Assembly (NCBI GenBank): GCA_018623195.1
Contig: JAAZVY010000011.1
Span: 1 to 41,930 of the forward strand
Length of the DNA stretch: 41,930 nt
Source of the DNA: Flavobacteriaceae bacterium
Lineage (GTDB): Bacteria > Bacteroidota > Bacteroidia > Flavobacteriales > Flavobacteriaceae
Direction of reading: 5' to 3'
Shown: positions 18,037 through 26,978 of the stretch, in pieces
Layout of the letters: every line of letters starts with the position of its first letter
Position numbering within the stretch: the first letter of the stretch is position 1
Notes under the pieces: model-generated
Databases searched by the model: none
What the model saw: the letters and a program-made list of their open reading frames with translations, nothing else
Told to the model about the DNA's origin: nothing
Position numbers and translations under genes: made by a program

Positions 18037-19115
18037 ATTATCGATTTCTGATATCGGGCGGAGGTACTGGTGGACACATCTATCCAGCAATTGCAATTGC
18101 TGATGCACTTAAGGCTAAATACCCTGAGGCAGAATTTCTGTTCGTGGGTGCCCATAGTAGAATGGAGATGGAGCTCGTTCCCAAAGCGGGATATCCGATT
18201 AAAGGGCTCTGGATCACTGGTATTCAAAGAAAATTTAGTTTAAGAAATTTCCTGTTGCCGGTAATGCTGCTTTCGAGTTTGCTTTATTCTTTTTTTCTAT
18301 TACTAAAATTCAAACCCAATTATGTGGTGGGTACTGGAGGTTTTGCCAGTGGGCCGCTCCTTTTTGTAGCTTCTATTTTAAAGATCCCTTATTTGATTCA
18401 AGAACAGAACGCTTTTGCAGGTCTCACTAATAAATGGGTCTCACCCAAAGCAGATGTTATTTGTGTTGCCTATCCCAATATGGATCGATTTTTCCCAAAA
18501 TCTAAGGTGGTTATAACGGGTAATCCCATTAGATCATCTTTGACTGCTAACCAGGTAGATCGCGCTACGGCTGCAGGTATTTATGGTTTTAGCGCTTCAG
18601 ACAAAGTTGTTTTAATGCTAGGAGGTAGTTTGGGTTCTGCCGCAATGAATAAGTGGTTAAGTGAACAATTAGATCTATTTACTAGCCGAGGTTTTAAAGT
18701 GCTGTGGCAGTGTGGAAAGATTTACTATAGCACCTATAAAAATTACGAGAGTAAATCGGTGAAAGTCGTTTCTTTTATCGAAAATATGGGAGCGGTCTAC
18801 GAACTAGCTTCGGGAATTATTTCTAGGGCAGGAGCGGGAGCCATTTCTGAATTAGCTGGAGTGGGTAAACCAACACTTTTTATCCCTTCACCTTTAGTCG
18901 CAGAAGATCACCAAACTAAAAACGCAGAGAGCATGGTGGCTTTAGACGCCGCAATGATTCTTAGAGAAAGTGAACTATCTGACTCAAGCATTCTGGAGCG
19001 ATTTCTTGAATATGTCCAGTCAGAAGATCGAGCAATGGGCAATCGATTTAAGGCTGAGGCTAGACCCCGAGCTGCTGAGACCATTGTAGAATTAATAGGA
19101 GAACGATTGAGATGA
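18033..19115 (+). CDS. murG: Undecaprenyl-PP-MurNAc-pentapeptide GlcNAc transferase
   Basis: MurG converts lipid I to lipid II on the inner face of the membrane using UDP-GlcNAc. Its GT-B signature loops are visible: GGGTGGHIYPA (9-19), a TGGFASGPL and LIQEQNAFAG stretch, GGSLGSAAMN, and the donor-binding block SRAGAGAISELAGVGKP followed by PSPLVAEDHQTKNA. A hydrophobic patch around residues 72-92 probably contacts the membrane. Length 360 aa is standard. It overlaps ftsW and murC by four bases each. Confidence 0.96.
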   Translation: MNYRFLISGGGTGGHIYPAIAIADALKAKYPEAEFLFVGAHSRMEMELVPKAGYPIKGLWITGIQRKFSLRNFLLPVMLLSSLLYSFFLLLKFKPNYVVGTGGFASGPLLFVASILKIPYLIQEQNAFAGLTNKWVSPKADVICVAYPNMDRFFPKSKVVITGNPIRSSLTANQVDRATAAGIYGFSASDKVVLMLGGSLGSAAMNKWLSEQLDLFTSRGFKVLWQCGKIYYSTYKNYESKSVKVVSFIENMGAVYELASGIISRAGAGAISELAGVGKPTLFIPSPLVAEDHQTKNAESMVALDAAMILRESELSDSSILERFLEYVQSEDRAMGNRFKAEARPRAAETIVELIGERLR

Positions 19116-20428
19116 AACAATCCTACTTTTTCATAGGAATTGGAGGTATTGGAATGTCGGCCTTGGCTCGATATCTACTCAATCAAGGCGAAGTGGTCGG
19201 AGGATACGATCGCGATCAAACCGATTTATGTCAAGCATTAACCAATGAGGGTGCGCAGATTGGTTATGATTCTAACGATTTCTCATTCATTGATACCTTT
19301 TCGAGTAACCTTCTAGTCATTTATACCGCAGCTGTTACGATTGAACATCCTCAATTGAAGTATGCCATATCGAAAGGGGTTCGAACTTTAAAGAGAGCTC
19401 AGTTTTTAGGTGAAATTGTTCAATCAGGAAAAGTGCTCGCAGTGGCAGGCACCCACGGAAAGACTACAACCGCCACTTTTCTCACCCATTTTTTGAAACA
19501 GTCTAACGTTTCGTTTACTGCCTTTCTCGGCGGTATTTCAAACGATTTAAATTCGAATTATTATTCGTCAGGTTCAGAATACTTTGTGGTTGAAGCAGAT
19601 GAGTTTGATCGTTCCTTTTTAGCTTTAAATCCACATGCTTCGGTCATCACATCGATAGAGCCTGATCATTTAGATATTTACAAGGATTACCAGTCTATTG
19701 TTGATTCTTTCACTCAATTTGCAGGTCAAACTTCAGGAGCTTTGATGGTTCATGAATCTGTTAAATTAAAAGGATCAATTTCTTATGGATTTTCTCCTGA
19801 GAATGAGTGTTATATTGGTGATATTGAATTAACCAAGAGTGGAACGAATTTTAAGCTCCATTCTAAGGATAGCTCTGCGATCGCAGTAAGGGTTCCTTTT
19901 TATGGTAATCACAATCTACTCAATGCGCTTGCTGCTTATATGATTGCAAAGGAAATAGTCTCCTTCGAGAAGCTTATCCCCGTTTTCAATACCCTTCCTT
20001 TGGCAAAACGAAGAGCGTCGAAATTAGTTGAAAATAGCCAGGTTGTTTTTTACGATGACTATGCGCATCATCCCAGTGAAATTAAAGCAATGCATCAGTT
20101 ACTTCGTTCGCGATATCAGAATCGATCAATTACGGCGATTTTTCAGCCGCATTTATATTCTCGAACTAGAGATTTCGCCAAGGAGTTTACTGAGGTTTTA
20201 GGTCTGTTTGATCATGTTTGGATATTACCCATCTTTCCAGCCCGTGAAGTTCCGATTGAGGGCGTAAGTTCTGAACTTTTGTTAAATGGAGATTCTCGCT
20301 TAGAATTAGTTTCAAAAGAGGAGGTCCTGTCGCGTATATCTATAAAAGCCCCCGAGGTAGTAGTTACTCTTGGTGCTGGTGATATTGCCAATCTATCGAA
20401 GTCGATTCAAAAACTTCTCGAACAGTGA
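19112..20428 (+). CDS. murC: UDP-N-acetylmuramate:L-alanine ligase
   Basis: MurC adds the first amino acid, L-alanine, to UDP-MurNAc. N-terminal GIGGIGMSALAR (9-20), ATP loop VAGTHGKTTT with GTHGKT at 113-118 (His in place of Asn is the MurC and Mpl form), VEADEFDRSF, ITSIEPDHLDIY and DDYAHHPSEIKA in the C-terminal domain. Mpl, the murein-peptide ligase, is the main alternative; length 438 aa and position between murG and ftsQ favour MurC. It overlaps ftsQ by four bases (GTGA). Confidence 0.94.
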   Translation: MKQSYFFIGIGGIGMSALARYLLNQGEVVGGYDRDQTDLCQALTNEGAQIGYDSNDFSFIDTFSSNLLVIYTAAVTIEHPQLKYAISKGVRTLKRAQFLGEIVQSGKVLAVAGTHGKTTTATFLTHFLKQSNVSFTAFLGGISNDLNSNYYSSGSEYFVVEADEFDRSFLALNPHASVITSIEPDHLDIYKDYQSIVDSFTQFAGQTSGALMVHESVKLKGSISYGFSPENECYIGDIELTKSGTNFKLHSKDSSAIAVRVPFYGNHNLLNALAAYMIAKEIVSFEKLIPVFNTLPLAKRRASKLVENSQVVFYDDYAHHPSEIKAMHQLLRSRYQNRSITAIFQPHLYSRTRDFAKEFTEVLGLFDHVWILPIFPAREVPIEGVSSELLLNGDSRLELVSKEEVLSRISIKAPEVVVTLGAGDIANLSKSIQKLLEQ

Positions 20429-21147
20429 AAAGGTTTAAATCGCTTATACAGTTCCTAAGTGTTACCGTTTTAATGGTGACATTAATTATTGTTTCTCAGT
20501 TTCAACAGAAAGTTAGACCTGCTAGTCATATTGATATTCGATTCGATCAAAAGAAGGAAACACTAGTCGATACCGACTCGGTTAATAAATTGTTAATACA
20601 AATTGTTCAACAATACAGCGCGAGCCTAAAAGATGGGATAGTTTTGAGTAAGGCAGAAAAAGGCATCGAATCGATGTCTGGTGTTCGAAATGCTGAGGTT
20701 TTTAGCACAATTTCGGGAGCCTTAGTGGCTGAAATTCAGCAAAAAAAGGTTAGAGCTAAGGTAATTGGTTCAGAACCTTACTATATCGATGAACTAGGGA
20801 ACGAGCTTTCCTTGACCAGTCGATATGAGCCTAAGGTCGCTTTGATTCGTCCGAATGAAGCTTTTGAAATTGATGGATCTGATGTGATTGAAATACTTTC
20901 TGGAATTGAAAGTAGTGTGCTCTTGAACAAAGATTTAAAAGAAATCAAGCAAATTGGTTCACGCCGTTTTTCGCTGCTTTTTAACTCTTTGCCTTTTGAG
21001 GTAATTATTGGAGAGGCAGTGAATATGGAACAGAAGATGACCAAGTTGATTGCTTTTTTGATAAAAGCAGAGCAAGAGAAATCTCTAGGACAATATCGAA
21101 CAGTGAATTTGTCTTTTAATAATCAGGTAGTGGCTACCAAAAAGTAA
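20425..21147 (+). CDS. ftsQ: Cell division protein FtsQ
   Basis: FtsQ is a bitopic membrane protein that, with FtsL and FtsB, links early divisome to FtsWI. The 240-aa product has one N-terminal membrane segment (about 7-24, SLIQFLSVTVLMVTLIIV) and a periplasmic part whose first third (30-95, including MSGVRNAEVF) resembles a POTRA-type domain, with a beta-rich C-terminal half. Sequence conservation is low; the call rests on topology, size and place between murC and ftsA. It begins with GTG at 20425, overlapping the murC TGA. Confidence 0.87.
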   Translation: MKRFKSLIQFLSVTVLMVTLIIVSQFQQKVRPASHIDIRFDQKKETLVDTDSVNKLLIQIVQQYSASLKDGIVLSKAEKGIESMSGVRNAEVFSTISGALVAEIQQKKVRAKVIGSEPYYIDELGNELSLTSRYEPKVALIRPNEAFEIDGSDVIEILSGIESSVLLNKDLKEIKQIGSRRFSLLFNSLPFEVIIGEAVNMEQKMTKLIAFLIKAEQEKSLGQYRTVNLSFNNQVVATKK

Positions 21148-21151
21148 CCAT

Positions 21152-22468
21152 ATGGAACAAGAAACATATTCAGTAGGCTTAGATATCGGTACGACGAAGA
21201 TCGTTGCGATTATCGGTAAGGAGAATGAATTTGGAAAAGTTGAGGTTGTAGGTATTGGTAAAGCCAAAAGTTTGGGTGTGCATCGTGGAGTGGTGAATAA
21301 TATCACTCAAACGGTTCAATCTATCCAAGCAGCTGTTGAAGAGGCTGAAAGTGTTTCTGGAGTTGCTATTTCTGAAGTGGTTGCCGGTATCGCTGGTCAG
21401 CACATAAGAAGCTTACAGACCTCAGATTATATCACCAGAGAAGCTCCAGAAGAGGTTATCAGTGAAGACGATCTGAAACGACTAGAGCAGCAGGTTAAAA
21501 AGTTGCAAATGTTACCGGGCGAGGAGATTATTCATGTGCTTCCCCAAGAGTATAAAGTAGATACCCAGTCTGAGATCAAAGAGCCCATCGGGATGTATGG
21601 AAACCGATTAGAGGCCAAGTTTCATGTGGTGGTGGGTCAAGTAGCTTCTATTAAGAATATTCATCGTTGTATCGTAAGTGCGAATATTAAAGTACAAGAT
21701 GTTTGTTTGGAGCCTATCGCTTCTGCTAAGGCCGTTTTGAGTCAAGAAGAAATGGAAGCGGGCGTAGCACTCGTTGATATCGGAGGAGGTACCACAGATT
21801 TAGCCGTATTTAAGGATGGAATTATCAGACACACCTCGGTGATTCCTTTCGGTGGAAATATTATCACAGAGGATATCAAAGAAGGTTGTGCAATCATAGA
21901 AAAGCAAGCCGAACTGTTAAAAGTGAAGTTTGGTTCTGCATGGCCTGGAGAAAATAAAGAAAACGAAGTGGTATCGATTCCTGGCTTAAGAGGAAGAGAG
22001 CCAAAGGAGATCACCTTAAAGACTCTTTCGAAGATTATACACGCTCGAGTCGTGGAGATTATTGAGGCAGTTAATGCCGAAATTAAGAACTACGCACAAG
22101 GTGACCAGAAGAAGAAACTGATTGCAGGTATTGTAATTACAGGCGGTGGAAGCCAACTCAAACATCTGAAGCAGGTAGTTGAATATATTACCGGAATGGA
22201 CACCCGAATCGGATACCCTAATGAGCATCTTGCAGGCAATTCTAGCCCTGAGATTGCCAGCCCTATGTATGCCACCGCAGTTGGTTTACTAATGGGCGCA
22301 TTAGAAATACAAGAAATACAGGCGAAAACAAAGTCTGTAATTGAACAACAAGATACTGACGATACCCCAGCACAGGAAAGCGAGGACTCGAACGAGTCGA
22401 AGAAAGGTGGATTGTTAGGTATCTTTTTGAATAAAGCAAAGAATATTTTCGACGAATTAGCCGAATAA
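21152..22468 (+). CDS. ftsA: Cell division protein FtsA
   Basis: FtsA is the actin-like protein that tethers FtsZ to the membrane. Actin-fold motifs: phosphate 1 VGLDIGTTKIVAI (8-20), phosphate 2 ALVDIGGGTTDLAVF, and adenosine loop IVITGGGSQLKHL. The division-specific 1C domain lies between about 85 and 165. The last 20 or so residues, GGLLGIFLNKAKNIFDELAE, form an amphipathic helix that fits the FtsA membrane-targeting sequence, joined by an acidic flexible linker (QQDTDDTPAQESEDSN). Length 438 aa. It begins four bases after ftsQ and ends 17 bases before ftsZ. Confidence 0.96.
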   Translation: MEQETYSVGLDIGTTKIVAIIGKENEFGKVEVVGIGKAKSLGVHRGVVNNITQTVQSIQAAVEEAESVSGVAISEVVAGIAGQHIRSLQTSDYITREAPEEVISEDDLKRLEQQVKKLQMLPGEEIIHVLPQEYKVDTQSEIKEPIGMYGNRLEAKFHVVVGQVASIKNIHRCIVSANIKVQDVCLEPIASAKAVLSQEEMEAGVALVDIGGGTTDLAVFKDGIIRHTSVIPFGGNIITEDIKEGCAIIEKQAELLKVKFGSAWPGENKENEVVSIPGLRGREPKEITLKTLSKIIHARVVEIIEAVNAEIKNYAQGDQKKKLIAGIVITGGGSQLKHLKQVVEYITGMDTRIGYPNEHLAGNSSPEIASPMYATAVGLLMGALEIQEIQAKTKSVIEQQDTDDTPAQESEDSNESKKGGLLGIFLNKAKNIFDELAE

Positions 22469-22485
22469 AAAAACACAACCGACCT

Positions 22486-24444
22486 ATGAGTTTTGAATTA
22501 GAGAACATCAATTTTGACTTACCGAAGCATAAAAGCAATGTAATTAAGGTCATTGGTATTGGTGGTGGAGGGAGTAATGCTGTAAACTACATGTACCGTG
22601 AAGGGATCAAAGGAGTTGACTTTGTGATCTGTAATACCGACCGTCAAGCACTTGAAAATAGCCCGGTGCCGAATAAAATTCAGTTGGGCCTTAATCTTAC
22701 CGAAGGTTTAGGTGCGGGTGCAAATCCAGAGATTGGTGAGCAGGCTGCTTTGGAATCATTAGAGGATCTAAAAGGCCTTTTACAGCAGCAAACTAAAATG
22801 GTTTTCATTACTGCAGGTATGGGTGGTGGAACCGGAACGGGTGCAGCGCCAATTATTGCTGGTTTGGCCAAAGAGATGGGTATTCTTACTGTGGGTATAG
22901 TAACCATTCCTTTCAAATTCGAAGGAAATACTCGCTATTCTCAAGCTCAAAAGGGATTAGATAAATTACGCGAGAGTGTAGATTCACTAATCGTCATTAA
23001 TAACAATAAGCTCCGTGAAATTTACGGCAATCTTGGGTTCAAATCAGGTTTTAGTAAAGCCGATGAAGTACTCGCGACGGCAGCTAAGGGAATTGCAGAG
23101 GTAATTACCCATCATTACTTGCAAAATATAGACCTTAGAGACGCCAAGACCGTATTGTCAAATAGCGGAACCGCCATCATGGGAGCTGCAGTTACTTCTG
23201 GTGCTGATCGCGCACGTATCGCTATCGAATCGGCACTCGACAGCCCTCTGCTTAATGATAATAAGATCAAAGGTGCGAAGAACGTTCTGTTACTCATTGT
23301 TTCTGGCACGGATGAAATTACCCTTGATGAGATCGGTGAGATTAATGATCATATCCAATCCGAAGCTGGTTACAATGCCGATATCATTATGGGGGTAGGT
23401 GAAGATGAGTCATTAGGCGACGCCATATCTGTGACTGTTATAGCAACGGGTTTTGATACCGATCAGCAAGACTATATCGTTACCCATCAAACGCAGCGAA
23501 TTATTCACACTTTAGATGGTGAGTCAAAAGCGGTGAATGACCAAACACTTGGCTTTGATACTTCTGATAATATTCGTTCAATTGAGGTAAATAGCCCTGA
23601 ATTGGTAAGTCCTAAGACTGAGGTAAACGAAGAACCTTCTAAAACGGTGTTTCAATTAGAAGACGAGGAGGAAGTCGAGGAGGAAGTGAACTTCTCATTC
23701 GAGGTGGAGGAAGATCGTTTTGAAGGAGATACTCCCGAGAGTCTAGAGGAGAATCCTTTAATCAGTACTTCTGATTTAATTCGTGATATACCCGTCACTG
23801 CTGAGGTGATTGAATTTAACGTAGAGGATGATTTTGAAGATGATTTTGTAATCGTGGACACCTCTGAACTGATTAAAGAGATTGAAGTAATCGATGCCGA
23901 AGTAGTAAGCCCTGAGCGTCCTTCATTTGACCAGGATGACTTTTCATTTGAATTGCCTTTAGTGACTAATGAGACTGAAAGCGAAGAGACCGCTACAACT
24001 GTTGTGTTCGATTTGTTCTCTGATACTGATGAAATTACACCGGTAGATGCACCACCATCAGTTAGTGGAGCAACAAAAGAAGCGGAGGAAGAATTAGATT
24101 TTGTTCTTTCTACGAAAGAAGAGGTAGAGGTTCCTTCTAACCCTGTTCCAGCAGCTCAAACTGAAAGTAATCCTTACGAAATGAGTTTGAGTGAAACTGA
24201 GGAGATTCTTGCTGCTCGTAAGGAACAGCGTATTCAGGCCTTCAAAAACTTCAATCATCAATTCAATAAGGGTTCCATCAAGTTAGATGAAATTGAGCGT
24301 GTACCGGCATATAAACGTGCTGGCGTTGAATTTGACGAGGTGCCTGAGGGGTCTAAAGTTTCAAGAACTACTTTGAGTGAGGATCAAAACGGTGACACAC
24401 AACTAAGAACGAATAATTCTTTTCTGCACGATAACGTAGATTAG
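22486..24444 (+). CDS. ftsZ: Cell division GTPase FtsZ with a long acidic linker
   Basis: FtsZ polymerises into the Z-ring. The tubulin-type core covers residues 18 to about 330: IGIGGGGSNAVNYM, the signature GGGTGTGAAP (113-122), NTDRQAL, and the T7 loop QNIDLRDA with both catalytic aspartates. After the core comes about 275 residues of Glu/Asp-rich, probably disordered linker, far longer than in E. coli FtsZ (383 aa total). VPAYKR at 606-611 resembles the classical FtsA-binding tail (IPAFLR-like), yet 41 more residues follow, ending NNSFLHDNVD. The TAG stop shares the tetramer TTAG with the stop of the convergent receptor gene. As last gene of the cluster it has no separate terminator. Confidence 0.97.
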   Translation: MSFELENINFDLPKHKSNVIKVIGIGGGGSNAVNYMYREGIKGVDFVICNTDRQALENSPVPNKIQLGLNLTEGLGAGANPEIGEQAALESLEDLKGLLQQQTKMVFITAGMGGGTGTGAAPIIAGLAKEMGILTVGIVTIPFKFEGNTRYSQAQKGLDKLRESVDSLIVINNNKLREIYGNLGFKSGFSKADEVLATAAKGIAEVITHHYLQNIDLRDAKTVLSNSGTAIMGAAVTSGADRARIAIESALDSPLLNDNKIKGAKNVLLLIVSGTDEITLDEIGEINDHIQSEAGYNADIIMGVGEDESLGDAISVTVIATGFDTDQQDYIVTHQTQRIIHTLDGESKAVNDQTLGFDTSDNIRSIEVNSPELVSPKTEVNEEPSKTVFQLEDEEEVEEEVNFSFEVEEDRFEGDTPESLEENPLISTSDLIRDIPVTAEVIEFNVEDDFEDDFVIVDTSELIKEIEVIDAEVVSPERPSFDQDDFSFELPLVTNETESEETATTVVFDLFSDTDEITPVDAPPSVSGATKEAEEELDFVLSTKEEVEVPSNPVPAAQTESNPYEMSLSETEEILAARKEQRIQAFKNFNHQFNKGSIKLDEIERVPAYKRAGVEFDEVPEGSKVSRTTLSEDQNGDTQLRTNNSFLHDNVD

Positions 24445-26768
24445 AAATCGAAAACGAGCCCTATGCTCGGTATAAATTGCCCTTCACTTCTAGGTAATTC
24501 CTTGAGTTGTGAAGGGTTTTTTATTGTTCCATCACTGTTTCGTGCTAATCCGTATTCGGGAGGTGTTGGGTTGTCAGACGATAATAAGTTCTGAACTTCG
24601 ATGAACAGGTTGAAACTGCTCGAGGTGAAATTCCATTTTTTATCAATACGAAGATCGAGTTGAGAGAAGGGATCTAAAAGATAGTTCTCATTACCCAGTA
24701 AATCGTAGTCTAGTTGAAGGTCTGGGTAATTTATCAGGCTAAGGCTTTCATCAATGGGTGCGTAAGGGGTCTTGCCATTGTATCTGAACCTCGAGCTAAT
24801 TTCCCAATTTTTATTGAGTTTGTATCCGCCAGTAAAAGACGCTAGATGGCGGCTATCCCAAGTACTTCTTCTATAAATGTTGGGGTCTAATCCGCTGAAT
24901 TCACTGAAGAAATAAGTATAAGAAAATAAGCCATAGAAATTATTACTCAACTTTTGTTGATATAATAATTCTAGCCCATAGCTTCGGCCTTTACCACTAC
25001 TTTCTACTTCTTCATTTCCCAATACCTCGAAACCGGCTCCTTTGTTGGCTAATGAAATCTCATCAAGCACTGAGACAGGATAGTTGCTGTAGGATTTTAA
25101 AAATCCTTCAATAGATAGCAAAGTTGTATTTCCAAAGTACTTTTTGATCCCTGCAGTTAAGTGATCTGATTGTACATAGCTCAGGTTTTCGTTTACCAAG
25201 ATTCCGGCGCTTTGATAACCCAATTGGGTGTAGGTAGGTATTTTGAAATAACGCCCAATTCCTAAGGTTGCACTCAGGTCTTCATTGAAGTTATAGGTCA
25301 ATGCGGCTCTTGGAGAAATGTGGTCCAATAATTTGTTTTTGGTAAAGCTATCATCATCGAGGCGAAGCCCAAGCGTAAACTCTGTTTTCGAACCTAGGTT
25401 CCCACTAAGCTGAGTAAATATTCCATATTTAGAAAATTCGATAGCAGAAAAGAATGAATTATTGATTCGCTCAATAGTGGTATTGTTCTCATAATTCGAT
25501 CGTTGCAGATTCATCCCGTAGGCCCATTTTAGCTTTCCAAGATATCTTACTAGGTCAAATCTCAGTTTAGTTTCAGCCTCTAGTGACTCATTAATAAAAT
25601 AGGCGTCTGCCTCGTTCTCAGGGTCAGCATACTGGGTAAATGTGTTTTGTAATCGATTGTGGGATAGGCTCAGTGTGAATTTCCCTGGCTGGGATTTTAA
25701 TTTATGCTGCCAACTTATTCCGGCAACATGAGTCCTTTGATCGATAAATGGAGCCTGCTCCAGTTGGGCAGTAGCTTCTTCATCAAAGACCTCAGGTGCT
25801 TCTACACTAAAATCATCGATCGCCCCGATGCCGATAAGACTGATTGAATTATAATCATCGATAGTATGATCTATTTTGTATTGATAATCCCAGTAGTCTG
25901 GACGGATAGGTAAACCGATAAGTTCAAACAAGAACTGCAGATAGCTTCTTCTTACCGATCCTATAAACGTTGTTTTTTCAGAAATTGGTCCGTCAAAGGT
26001 GAGTGCCGTTTCACTAGCACTCACTCGAATATTTCTATTCCATCCTTCACTTGAACCGTTTCGTTGCTCAAATTGTAGCACACCTGAAAGTGCATTGTCG
26101 TAGCGCGCATCAAAAGATGAAGCCGATAATGTCACGTTTTCAATGAAAGAAACATTAATCATTCCGACTGGCCCTCCAGCACTTCCCTGTGTACTGAAGT
26201 GATTGATGTTAGGAATTTCTATTCCATCTAAATAATAAACACTTTCATTAGGTGCCCCACCTCTAATGATCAGATCATTGCGAAAGCCACCTACCGAAGG
26301 TGATACTCCAGGTAATGTTTGGGCTACTTGCACCACATCGTTGTTTCCACCCGGATAGGTAGCGAGTTCCACTGCCGATAGGGTCCTTGTAGAAAGCGGA
26401 GATTCCTTAGGTCGAGAGATAAAATTGTCCGCCTGTAAGACTACACCCTCTAGTGCTTCTGCTTTTGGCGAAAGACTAAAATTGTATTCGGGATTACCCT
26501 TAGACTTTACAATAATATTGTATAGGGTTTGCGACTCATATCCCAAAAACCGAACACTCAGATTGTAAGATCCAGGAGTAACCCCGCTTATTAGATAAAT
26601 ACCATCGATATCGGTTTGTGCGCCTAGTGGGGTATCCACTAAAATAACTTCTGCACCAGCAAGTGGATAGCCGAATTCATCGACCACGGTTCCTCTAATA
26701 CTGACTTGTTGTGCGAAAAGCAGGTTAGCACCCAAAAGGAGTGCGAATAGGGTTAGTAGATTTTTCAA
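24441..26768 (-). CDS. TonB-dependent outer membrane receptor with CarboxypepD_reg-like domain
   Basis: A 775-aa outer membrane receptor. Signal peptide at 1-20 (cleavage after LLFAQ), then a carboxypeptidase-regulatory-like beta-sandwich (about 23-105, GTVVDEFGYPLAGAEVIL to YESQ), the plug (about 125-240, with LPGVSPSVGGFRNDLIIRGG and YYLDGIEIPNINHF) and a beta-barrel ending in Phe (LVFDF). No SusD-like lipoprotein is next to it, so it is not a typical SusC glycan system; cargo is unknown. Translation probably starts at TTG (26768), because the signal peptide begins there and a perfect -7 box lies 12 bases upstream. The stop overlaps the ftsZ stop by four bases. Confidence 0.9.
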   Translation of the reverse strand: MKNLLTLFALLLGANLLFAQQVSIRGTVVDEFGYPLAGAEVILVDTPLGAQTDIDGIYLISGVTPGSYNLSVRFLGYESQTLYNIIVKSKGNPEYNFSLSPKAEALEGVVLQADNFISRPKESPLSTRTLSAVELATYPGGNNDVVQVAQTLPGVSPSVGGFRNDLIIRGGAPNESVYYLDGIEIPNINHFSTQGSAGGPVGMINVSFIENVTLSASSFDARYDNALSGVLQFEQRNGSSEGWNRNIRVSASETALTFDGPISEKTTFIGSVRRSYLQFLFELIGLPIRPDYWDYQYKIDHTIDDYNSISLIGIGAIDDFSVEAPEVFDEEATAQLEQAPFIDQRTHVAGISWQHKLKSQPGKFTLSLSHNRLQNTFTQYADPENEADAYFINESLEAETKLRFDLVRYLGKLKWAYGMNLQRSNYENNTTIERINNSFFSAIEFSKYGIFTQLSGNLGSKTEFTLGLRLDDDSFTKNKLLDHISPRAALTYNFNEDLSATLGIGRYFKIPTYTQLGYQSAGILVNENLSYVQSDHLTAGIKKYFGNTTLLSIEGFLKSYSNYPVSVLDEISLANKGAGFEVLGNEEVESSGKGRSYGLELLYQQKLSNNFYGLFSYTYFFSEFSGLDPNIYRRSTWDSRHLASFTGGYKLNKNWEISSRFRYNGKTPYAPIDESLSLINYPDLQLDYDLLGNENYLLDPFSQLDLRIDKKWNFTSSSFNLFIEVQNLLSSDNPTPPEYGLARNSDGTIKNPSQLKELPRSEGQFIPSIGLVFDF

Positions 26769-26780
26769 AGCAATTTTTTA

Positions 26781-26788
26781 CAAAGATA
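26781..26788 (-). promoter_or_regulatory. -7 box of the TonB-dependent receptor gene
   Basis: TATCTTTG on the minus strand, perfect TAnnTTTG, 12 bases before the TTG start codon. It directly follows the downstream copy of the tRNA-terminator repeat. Confidence 0.6.
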
Positions 26789-26799
26789 CAATTCAGGAG

Positions 26800-26873
26800 A
26801 TTTCGCCATTGTGTATAAAAAAAGGGTTCTAGTGAACCCCTCTTTTTTATCCTTAAGTGACCGCGGGAGGATT
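26800..26873. repeat. Direct repeat, copy without tRNA (carries 16 bases of the tRNA-Arg 3' end)
   Basis: 74 bases nearly identical to 26979-27053. On the minus strand it holds the last 16 bases of tRNA-Arg, its immediate 3' flank and the terminator hairpin. The copies differ only in the hairpin loop (TAGT here, TTTAT in the other). Beyond the repeat, identity ends abruptly on both sides. Confidence 0.9.
26817..26839 (-). terminator. Terminator hairpin in repeat copy 1
   Basis: GGGTTC (26824-26829), TAGT loop, GAACCC (26834-26839), with seven As on the plus strand (Ts on the minus) at 26817-26823 and a T-run on the other side at 26843-26848, so it could act in both directions. Confidence 0.75.
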
Positions 26874-26978
26874 ACCCAATAAATGGTGTTTTCCTCTCAT
26901 GCTCCGTAGTCTAAATAAAAAAGAGGCTTGCTCTCGCAAGACTTTTCTTACACACATCTACTCAATTAAGCTTCGCTT
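26874..26978. other. Spacer between the two repeat copies
   Basis: 105 bases with no open frame of note. It holds one further hairpin (26927-26940) and a small palindrome near AAGCTTCGCTT (26968-26978). No integrase, transposase or known motif is visible. Confidence 0.6.
26917..26940 (-). terminator. Terminator hairpin in the spacer
   Basis: CTTGC, TCTC loop, GCAAG at 26927-26940 with six As on the plus strand at 26917-26922, that is six Ts after the hairpin on the minus strand. It is the second of three terminators behind tRNA-Arg. Confidence 0.65.

Noticed and set aside
22090-22553. Minus-strand open frames opposite ftsA and ftsZ (22090-22476, 22263-22553)
   Set aside because: They lie wholly under well conserved genes on the other strand, show no family pattern and have no promoter; they are antisense shadows.
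24441-26768. Receptor as SusC of a polysaccharide utilisation locus
   Set aside because: No SusD-like lipoprotein, sugar hydrolase or regulator is adjacent; neighbours are ftsZ and tRNA-Arg. The barrel length (775 aa) is shorter than typical SusC.
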